Shown piece by piece: positions 35,376 to 44,500 of a DNA stretch of 64,000 bases; positions within the stretch are counted from its first letter, which is position 1, and every line of letters starts with the position of its first letter. A model generated the notes under the pieces. The model searched no databases and had not been told where the DNA came from. It worked only from the letters and a program-made list of their open reading frames with translations. This DNA is from Hormiphora californensis (taxonomy: Eukaryota > Ctenophora > Tentaculata > Cydippida > Pleurobrachiidae): contig CM035352.1 of NCBI GenBank assembly GCA_020137815.1, positions 2,611,131 through 2,675,130 of the forward strand, read 5' to 3'. The position numbers and the translations under genes were made by a program.

Positions 35376-35963
35376 AAAGTCGAATTTTTTATTTAAGCGA
35401 CAGGCCGCCGCGCATCAAAATGCAGCGCTTGAAATCGATTTCCGGTTCCTGATAAGCTAGCGACTTTTTCTTGATGCCATTGGAAAGATAAAAATTTTAT
35501 CTTTCCAACGCAACCAGGATCAAGTTTCTATCTCATCAGGAACCGGAGATATGACCAATTAACCAATTGTGTGCGCGGCGGCCTGTCGCTTAAATAAAAA
35601 ATTCGACTATAAATGAGGCCCCTCGGAAATGTTCAAGTCATGCACAATCAAGTCACGCCCACCAATCACAGCGCAGAACGCGCGAAGCACTCCGCGCGTT
35701 CTGAGCTGTGATTGGTGGGCGTGACTTGATTGTGCATGACTTGAACATTTCCGAGGGACAGGGGGGTCTTTTTGACCTTATTTCAAACGCGCATATCTCC
35801 GGTTCCTGATGAGATAGAGACTTGAAATTTGGACGTTGGAAAGATCATGCCAAGTTCTTCATAAACTCCAAATTTCAAGTCTTTATCTCATCAGGAACTG
35901 GAGATATGCGCGTTTGAAATAACTCCACAAAGACCCCCCTGTCCCTTGATTAAAAAATTCGAC
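35376..35963. mobile_element. Compound foldback with three stacked palindromes
   Basis: Sub-palindromes: 35376-35609 (ends AAGTCGAATTTTTTATTTAA / TTAAATAAAAAATTCGACT), 35621-35756 (64-bp arms, 8-base loop) and 35757-35945 (ACAGGGGGGTCTTT / AAGACCCCCCTGT). The outer right end (TAAAAAATTCGAC) is again complementary to the left end. Likely nested insertion of one foldback family into another. Confidence 0.75.
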
Positions 35964-35981
35964 TATAACAGATTTCTCTCT

Positions 35982-36755
35982 TAGTAGAGTCGATAACTAC
36001 ATCGACCTCTCCCAATTGTTCCAGTTTTTGTCACATCTGTTTGGAGCCTCGACACGACCTCTAAACAGGTGTTACTTTTTCACAAACTGTTTTCATTTTG
36101 GTGTAATCAGCATTTGAAATGTTGCTGATCATAACAAAAACCTAACTATTTTTTTCAACTTGGGGTAAAACCATGGGTGTCAAAAGTTAGCTCTAAGTCC
36201 CCTGAGTAACCATCCGGAGACTCTAAGAGATATTTCAAGCCGTTCTCCCGTAATCATTAATCCCGGTGGAGAAAAAAATACAATGCGGACGTACGTGAGC
36301 GCTGGCAGGCTGTTTACATGTTATTGTATGTCTCTCACTCTCTCTGGAAAAACCGCACGTGCGCCTCTTTCTCAAGGGGGAGAAAAGAGAGAGACGCACA
36401 TTAACGTTATACATTAAAGTTGAGGTTGTAGGCAATTGCACGTACGTCCATACTCAAATATGTGCTCTACCGGGATTAATGATTACAGGAGAACGGCTGG
36501 AAATATCTCTTAGAGTCTCCGGATGGTTACTCAGGGGACCTAGAGCTAACTTTTGACACCCATGGTTTTACCCCAAGTTGAAAAAAAATAGTTCGGTTTT
36601 TGTTATGATCAACAACATTTCAACTGCTGATTACACCAAGATGAAAACAGTTTGTGAAAAAGTAACACCTGTTTAGAGGTCGTGTCGAGGCTCTAAACAG
36701 ATGTGACAAAAACTGGAACAATTGGGAGAGGTCAATGTAGTTATCGACTCTACTA
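35982..36755. mobile_element. 774-bp inverted-repeat element with about 290-bp arms
   Basis: TAGTAGAGTCGATAACTAC at the left and its reverse complement at 36737-36755. The arms (to about 36275 and from about 36470) match with few differences. The non-repeated middle of about 195 bp has no ORF. Confidence 0.8.
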
Positions 36756-37180
36756 TCTTTTCTTTCAACGAAATATGTGTCTTGGACACATTTAAGTCAG
36801 GAAACAGCCTAGCTTCGCGATTGGTCTTACTATAATAATTCAAATAAGACAGAAAAGTGAATGATGAATCCCTCCCTAGTCCCTTCTAAAGTCGAATTTT
36901 TTAATCAAGGGACAGGGGGCCGCGCATTTACAAAAGTCAATTTGCGCGTGCTAAACGTTTTCGCTCATATCTCCTGTTCCTGATAAGATAAAGACTTGAT
37001 CTTGGTTGCGTTGAAAAGGTCTTTAAATTATTATCCGCATGGCAGGGTTTACAAATACAGCTCCTTAAAATGTTAAGCCGTGGTGCTCGAGGTTTGAACT
37101 TTGACCGTTGCCCGTGGAGGGTACATGTAAATTTTTGGTTTGTAAGTTCAAAAGTAATTTTTACTACATAACCACCTCAG

Positions 37181-37954
37181 ATGTTTGATCGTCTCCCATA
37201 TGAGCTTGTGTGTACAATCGTGTCATACCTGGACTCAGAGGACTTTGTTAGTACCTCTCTCGTCTGCAGGACACTAAACCGGGCACTTTTCGAACTGTCA
37301 ACTTGGACACAACGGCTCGACAGACATGGCATTGTTCTGAACTATGAAGAAATGGAAGAGATCGGACTGGATACCCTGAAATGGACATATGAGCTGTGGA
37401 GAGTTAATCTTTTGAAGAATGTTAATATGGATGAGGGTCTGGAGACTAGCGAAGGAGAAGTATGGAAAGATGCAAGCTATACAGGTTGGGATGTCGGCGG
37501 AGGTCAAAGAGTTAGAGCGTTCAAAATTGAGAAACATGTTGGATGTGACCCATGGCCAGAGGAGGCAGGACTGGTACATCACAACGCGGTGACAACTCAC
37601 TTCGCAGGCACTCGAAGTCAGAAAATTCAGCTCCAGAATAAAGTACCGACTATTGTACAACAGCTGAAAGGAGGACGGAAAATTCAGGTTCACTGGTCTG
37701 TTTGGATAGCACCTAGATCTGATTGTAGGTCACGATTTACTTCTTCTTTAACTTGGGCAGGAGGAGAAATAGAATTGGAAAAAATGGAGTTGAGCGCCGG
37801 TAGGAAGTGGATTAAGTTACAGAAAGTTGTTACTTTGGATGGATGTCTGGACGGGGAGTTCGTCTACTGGGAAACTGGATCTGATTCTCAGTTTTGGTCG
37901 GGATATTACGGAGTGAAAATCCTTAGCCCTAAAATAACCATTAAAATTGTTTAG
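37181..37954 (+). CDS. F-box protein with FBA (sugar-binding-like) domain, single coding exon, 257 aa
   Basis: Residues 1-45 are an F-box (LPYELVCTIVSYLDSEDF...SLVCRTLNR), which docks on SKP1 in SCF ubiquitin ligases. Residues about 75-255 resemble the FBA domain of FBXO2/FBXO6/FBXO44: WxxxxYTGWDVGGG near the start, IVQQLKGGRKIQVHWSVWIAPRSD in the middle and FVYWETGSDSQFWSGYYGVKI at the end, matching the SVYWKGWFGARV segment. In mammals this group recognises N-glycans of misfolded glycoproteins for ERAD. The start ATG directly follows an acceptor-like ACCTCAG, so a 5' UTR intron is possible. The length fits the family (about 250-300 aa). The frame is intact, unlike the next gene. Assignment to a particular paralog is not possible by eye. 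Confidence 0.82.
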   Translation: MFDRLPYELVCTIVSYLDSEDFVSTSLVCRTLNRALFELSTWTQRLDRHGIVLNYEEMEEIGLDTLKWTYELWRVNLLKNVNMDEGLETSEGEVWKDASYTGWDVGGGQRVRAFKIEKHVGCDPWPEEAGLVHHNAVTTHFAGTRSQKIQLQNKVPTIVQQLKGGRKIQVHWSVWIAPRSDCRSRFTSSLTWAGGEIELEKMELSAGRKWIKLQKVVTLDGCLDGEFVYWETGSDSQFWSGYYGVKILSPKITIKIV

Positions 37955-38158
37955 AAACTGAACAACTGCTGCACATTTATCATTGGAGAAAGTTTATTCT
38001 TGACCTTGATTCACTTTATGTAAAAATGTTATCTTTGTAAACTGTTTGTGTAAACTGTGTATTGTTTTATTTCAATTTTCTTCATAATATCCTACAAATG
38101 TTGGTTTGTTGTTGTTCACTCACCCTCTAATCTACACACCCTCTCCCCTTGTAGCAGT

Positions 38159-41052
38159 ATGGGTGGACGGACTAAACGGAAGAGTGGGGGTGGAAAACAA
38201 CCACCTGAGGAAGTGCCGTGTCCTCATATTGAAAAGTCTATAACAATTTCCAAGGTAATTTCCCTGTCTTATTTTTCTCACTTCCCAGTCCTAACACCCT
38301 CCCTCTCTTTCAGATCCGTAACGCCCTTATTAACCCTCCCTCTCTTTCAGATCCGTAACGTCCTTCCTAACACCCTCCCCCCTCTTTCAGATCCGTAACG
38401 TCCTTCCTAATGCCACCTTCCACCGATGTTCCTCGTGTAGCAGCTCAGAACGGGTATTCGTGTGTTTGAAGTGTGGGAGGCAGTTTTGTCCCAGTCACCG
38501 AACAGGACCACACCCGAACCAACAATCATTCCGTGGCGAATGGAGTTAGGAGGAGGGGGCGGTGTGAGGTGTTACACTTGTGACAAGGATGTTACAGAGA
38601 GTCAGAGTGAACCGATACAGAAAGCACTGACGATTGTAGCAGAGTTTCTGAAGAAGAAGCATGGTGAGAAGAAGCAGTGCATCCTTGAGCCTGCCCGGAA
38701 AAACACCGAGGAGACGTGTTGAGAATGGGGAAAAGGAAAATGGGAAAAATGAGAATGGTGTTGATTCAACTCATTCTAGAGGAACCTAGTTTGTTCGGAC
38801 TGAAAAACACTGGTGTTATTTGTTACTTTAACTCAGTGCTACAAAACCTCTTCCAGACGCCCCTGTTTCGAGTATCTCTTGAGAACAGCATGACAGAGCA
38901 TCAGCTAACGGTTGAGAACTAAAAAGTATGGGAGTATGGTTTTACAACTACCGCCGATTGAGAAGCCCTGCATGACTCAGAAATTTGTGTCATTTCTCGA
39001 TTATAATGATGCCAAAGATCGGTCTAAATCTCCGTATGCTCACGAGGTTAGTTTTGTTACATTGACTGCCACTGTGTGTTGCTTTATCAGCCGCTATTGC
39101 AGTACACAAATCAAACAATTTAAATTTAGCCATCTCACCATCTAAGAGATGGAAATATTTGTAGCGCGCGATGATCGCCAAATGGCGGGAGTGAAGTGTC
39201 AGCAGTTGCATTTCCATGGCGCGCGTTTTAAAATCCCTGGAAATGTGAATGAAAATTGGAACGGATCCATGCATTTGGCATTCTGCCTTGTTTTCTGTAA
39301 TCTCGATTCCCTGAGACTCTGCCAGGCTGGTGTAATACCAACTCCCCTTTTCAGATATTCAAGAGATGTGTAAGTACAATGAGTGTCTATCTGATGGCCA
39401 GCAAGATGCTCAGGAAGCTTTCCATTCTATCCTTCACACTGTGATCAGCGATGAGGCCGTGAAACGAAGAGATGCAATAATGAGGGAACTAAATATCACC
39501 AAAGGCAACACCAAATCATTGCCGGAGGAGAAAAAGGAGAAGTTTTACGAATTTCTCAGATCTGCCTCGGAGGGAATATTTGTTGATCAGCTGTTTGGGG
39601 GTAAAACAATCAACCAAATCACTTGTTTGGAGTGTAGTAGCGTTACCAAAACAATTGATCCCTTCCTGGACTTGTCCCTGCCGATGCCCAAGAAGGTGCA
39701 GCCCACATTTTATCGGAAGGAGAAAGTGAAGGAGGAGAACGGATTGAGTAAACACCAAAAGAAAAAACAGATGAAGGAAAATAGGAAGGGGAAGCGAGAT
39801 AGACGAGACAGTTCTCAAAGCAAACAAAGTGAACAAAATACAGAGCAGCTACAGGTGATAGCTGAAACTCCGCCTTGTGAGGAAACTCCAACCACTCCCT
39901 CAAAACAAGATAATACTACTACACCAACTCCCTCAAATATGGATACTACAGTAGCAACTGCCTCTAATATGGATACTACTACTACAACAACTGCCTCAAA
40001 AGTGGATACTACACCAGATACTACTTCCCAAAGCAACCATGTGAATGGTTCCAAAGTAGAAACAGTGTCTTCAGAAGATGAGAGTGAGCCAACTGTAATG
40101 GAGGTACTAGATTTGCTGTCCCCAGAACCTCCAATAGTTGTTTTGGAGGCCATAGAGGTCGTAGAGAAGGGGGAAGGACAAGATAACGAATCTGGAGAGA
40201 TCAAATTGGACATTCCTAACGACAACAGGTCTGATGAGAGATCAGAGATACAAATCAAACAAGAGGAATCAGAAAGTCTCAGAGAAGCAATGGCAGATCT
40301 AACAATAACGGTTAATAAGCTGAGAGGGGGTCGGCTACCTGATACCGAGGAGGAGGAGGGAGATCAGGAGGGAGATATGATGGGTGGGTTGTTTGGGGAT
40401 GAAGAGAATGGAGGAGGGGAGGATGATTTGAGTGTTTTGGATACTAGTGAGCAAGGGGAGGACACGTTGGAAGGGTGTCTGGCACAGTACTGTGCTGATG
40501 AGATCCTAACAGGTGAGAATCAGTTTGGTTGTCTCAAGTGTGCCACTGAGGAGGAGGATGGAGGGGAGTGGATCTGAGGGAGATGAGGAGAGGAAACCCG
40601 TTTTGGTAGATGCACAGACCCAGTTTAGACTTCACACTCTCCCGCCTGTTCTAGTGATACATCTGAAACGGTTCACCCAGAGCAATCGAGGTCACTACAC
40701 TAAGGATAGGAGACGGATCAGCTACCCAGTGAACCTGAATCTGGATAAGTTTACAGTTCGTGGAATTCATCGGTACCGGTTGTATGGGGTGGTGGACCAC
40801 TCAGGTTCCCTTAACCACGGCCATTATATAGCCTACGTGAGGAAGAGGGACACTGCTATAGATGACTGTATGGAAAGGACTGTACCTTTAGGAGAGAGGA
40901 TACGGCTTCTTGGACAGATTAATTCTGAGAGTACTAAAAAGGATGATTGGTATTGTTGCAATGATGAACGGGTTAGTAGTGTTAATGTTAAGAAGGTCCT
41001 ATCTGCAGATGCATATCTCTTGTTTTATGAGAGAGTATCTCCTGTCACGTGA
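38159..41052 (+). pseudogene. USP16/45-like: USP16/USP45-type ubiquitin hydrolase, broken by multiple frameshifts (pseudogene or sequence errors)
   Basis: Exon 1 is 38159-38254, and the second exon is read from 38391. The zinc-finger UBP starts PCPHIEKS...CSSCSSSERVFVCLKCG and continues in another frame with VRCYTCDKDV. The Cys box is FGLKNTGVICYFNSVLQNL: oxyanion Asn and catalytic Cys are present, but GNTC is changed to GVIC. The finger region contains QDAQEAF, FVDQLFGGK and CLECSSVTKT, followed by a long acidic/threonine-rich insert as in USP16. The His box is YGVVDHSGSLNHGHYIAY and the third catalytic segment is DDWYCCNDERV. Family members deubiquitinate histone H2A or repair proteins. Frame changes are needed at about 38500, 38700, 38760, 38910 and 40565, and the junction into the exon starting near 39353 does not match phase. 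All catalytic residues survive, so indel errors in the sequence are a real alternative to a pseudogene. Confidence 0.8.
38301..38400 (+). repeat. Three tandem copies of a 3' splice site
   Basis: CTCTTTCAGATCCGTAACG occurs with AG at 38312-38313, 38349-38350 and 38389-38390. Only the last copy continues into the zinc-finger-encoding sequence. Confidence 0.85.
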
Positions 41053-41181
41053 TATAGTTGTTAATATTCAATATGTTTCACTACCGGGCTGGTTTCTATT
41101 CCAGCTCTTTTGAAACTGTTAGGACCTAATAATTAGGTTATGCACTAACTACCGGTCGGTGTTTAGCGTATGTATGGAGTA

Positions 41182-41319
41182 AAGTCGGATTTTTAGAAGT
41201 TGTCACCCCAAACGTCAAATTTCGTGATATTTATTACTTTTTAACTCGCACACTACACGTTAAAATGTGACAAAAACGAGCACACGACAAAGGGGGTGAC
41301 AACTTCAAAAATCCGACTT
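41182..41319. mobile_element. 138-bp TA-target MITE (AAGTCGGATTTTT family)
   Basis: Ends AAGTCGGATTTTTAGAAGTT and AACTTCAAAAATCCGACTT are inverted repeats including GTTGTCACCCC. TA on both sides. Related ends occur at about 14929-14957 and at 57697. Confidence 0.75.
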
Positions 41320-41518
41320 TAGTTGTTGATTACTGTTAAAACTATAAAATCATGTTTTAAAAAAGGGGTATTTAAAATGTTAAAGTGAAAGTTTTTATCA
41401 AAACTATTAGTTTAGAAAACTCATCTCCTTCTATTCCCCCTAACAAAAACTATCTCCCCCTTCCTATCAAAAGATATATCACATTATCCTGACAAAAATT
41501 AGGCCACATCTCAACATG

Positions 41519-44500
41519 TTAATACTGGGGTAACTCTTTAGAACATTCCTTTATGTTTGGGAGGTTAATACTACGTCTAGAGGATAACGTTATGCCAGTG
41601 CTCTCACTAGATGTATTCTCTATCACTATCGTGTCCTTCTGTACAATGTGTTCTCTCTTTACACTTCTCAAACTTCTAGCAAGGTCCCTGGCGCTGGAAC
41701 TAACAAATGTCTCGGATAGTCGTGATCTGAGAGAAGCTATTTCATTCTTAGTAGCCCCCTTTCCGCCCAATTTCCCCTTGCACCAGTTCACAAAGTCCAC
41801 GATGATGTTGCTGTAAATGGTGGGGTTGACACAGCTGTTAATGGGCAGTAGTATCACACTGGACACCTTGTAGTACTGGGTGGCGTCTATTTTATCCAGT
41901 GTGTGCAGGAGGCAGATCACCCCAAAGGGAACCCAACTCAGTACAGTAGTAGTTATCATTAGAGTGATCTTGGTTTGTAGTTGTGCTCCCCTCCGTTCTC
42001 TCTTGCTGATGGTGCTCCTGCCACTGGAGGAGGATCTTGCTGCCATGGCAACCGGCGATGTAGATAGACTGAGATGATGGAGAAGCAGATAAGGTTGAGG
42101 GACAGTATGGAAAGGGAGAATACTCGCTGGGGATCTGTAGGGGAGACAAAATACTTGAAAAGGCACACCCCGTCACTTCCATAGAACTTCAGGGATTTTC
42201 CCACGGACTCAGGGAACACCCTCTGTAAAGACGGTGCCTGTTATGAACTCTCTCACCTCCCTCCACGTGTAGATGGAACTGATGGTGTAGTTAGGCACCT
42301 GTCCAGTGTTGGTTAGCATGTTCTTTATAGTTGTTTACCAGCGTCTTGTGGACCTCCGAGTGATGCGACTTTGTTGAAGAGAGCGTTGGATTTGTAGTAT
42401 AGACCGTTAGTGAAGTAGTCCTCTGTGAGATCGAATATCGGGAAGACGGAGATGAGGGTAGGAGAGAGTCAGGACTGTTACTATTATCAGAGTTACTGCT
42501 ACCCTGTGGGTTGTCGCTACACGGGCCCTCCCTCCCAGTGACTTGAGTGTTGTTATCCTGTTATAGGGAAGGAACATATTGATCACTCATGTTAATGATA
42601 TCCAATCTATTAATTAATAAAGCTCCCCTCCAAACCCCCACCCTTTGACTAACTCTCTTGACTACCCCTTTAATCACTCCTTAATTACCTGTAGATGCTA
42701 AGGCAGAGCATGGAGAAGATGGATGTTTGGGTACCAAATGTTGATAGAACACCCAGGGCAGTACAGTGAAGGGAAGTCACCCACTCGTATCTGTAACAGG
42801 AACACGTGTAACATGGTTAGTAGCTCTCTAAACCCCTCCTCCCTAAACCCATGTACTGTTTACCACGTGCATCCTATGTTTCCCACGTGCACACCGCGTA
42901 ACCCCCAGGTACCTTTGTGGGCAGAAGTCTGTTTTGTACCACTGGTCCACAGCAAACACGGTTATCAGATACACGCCCACACAGGTGTCTCCCAGGGAGA
43001 TAAGAAGAACTAGGGAGAGGTTGATAAACTGGGCACGTGATCTGAAGAACTTCTTCTCACTTGCTACACCGTGTACCTGGCATGTTGATATAAAGGGTTA
43101 GTTTCTCTGTGTTCAAGCTTTACCATAATTACTTTCTCGATCGCCCAAGTATTCGAGTACTCGAGTATACTCCCGATTAATCGATTCTGATATGTTACCA
43201 GATAACAGTTTCAATAGGTTATGAAACCCGATAGTTGATTTATCAGTCGTCTGAAGAATTTGCGCGCACATGATAACCGCCAGCTGGGAGATTTAACACC
43301 CTCCTCGCAGTTTGACAGACCAGTTCTCTCTTTCACGCATTTCTCTTCATTTGAATAACATGCGTGTAAAATTCTAAGTATTGAAAATGTGTGTAAACAC
43401 ACAGTTCTGTCAACAAAAGAAAGGGGAAACATGTCTGCAACACGTTTCAATGTTATCTCTCTCATAAGGAGTGAAAAGAATCACATTCCATTCATTTCTC
43501 TCTCTCATTGTCTCTTTTACTGTTCACTACCTCTGACAGTGTGTATTGCCCCTAATCTTTCTCTCTCTTTCTCTAACATGTTAGGAACAGTAGACACTAA
43601 GTCTACACACATTTTCACGGTGTCTGTTGACTAATTGCCAGCAGTCCTAGTGTGTTTCACCTTGTGTTGTGTCTCTTATTTGTGTGTAATTACTATCGGG
43701 TTTCATAAAATATGAACGTTTGTTAGCCTATCGCGTTATAGGTTTAAATCACCTCCCCCTCACCCTCGGCTGGCGCCTCGGAATCGGCGTCGGGATTTAA
43801 ATGAAGTATGAACGTTTGTAGACTGGCGCGTTATCAAGTTGGCTGTCGCCAGCGCGAGCTGGGAACAGCCAACTGGAGTTTAATCGCCCGGCAGGGCGAT
43901 TAAACTGGTTTAAATCCCGACGCCGATTCCGAGGCGCCAGCCGAGGGTGAGGGGGAGGTGATTTAAACCTATAACGCGATAGGCTAACAAACGTTCATAT
44001 TTTATGAAACCCGATAGTAATTACACACAAATAAGAGACACAACACAAGGTGAAACACACTAGGACTGCTGGCAATTAGTCAACAGACACCGTGAAAATG
44101 TGTGTAGACTTAGTGTCTACTGTTCCTAACATGTTAGAGAAAGAGAGAGAAAGATTAGGGGCAATACACACTGTCAGAGGTAGTGAACAGTAAAAGAGAC
44201 AATGAGAGAGAGAAATGAATGGAATGTGATTCTTTTCACTCCTTATGAGAGAGATAACATTGAAACGTGTTGCAGACATGTTTCCCCTTTCTTTTGTTGA
44301 CAGAACTGTGTGTTTACACACATTTTCAATACTTAGAATTTTACACGCATGTTATTCAAATGAAGAGAAATGCGTGAAAGAGAGAACTGGTCTGTCAAAC
44401 TGCGAGGAGGGTGTTAAATCTCCCAGCTGGCGGTTATCATGTGCGCGCAAATTCTTCAGACGACTGATAAATCAACTATCGGGTTTCATACCAGTTTAAT

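Larger units (their letters stand above)
34442..37180. other. Repeat-rich intergenic region
   Basis: Holds MITE A copy 3 (35076-35194), a compound palindrome (35376-35963), a 774-bp inverted-repeat element (35982-36755) and a partial CGGTTCCTGAT element (36891-37025). 34442-35075 shows nothing I can name. Confidence 0.6.

Noticed and set aside
43211-44499. Two pairs of 81- and 84-codon ORFs
   Set aside because: Mirror copies created by the palindromic arms; no domain or splice context.
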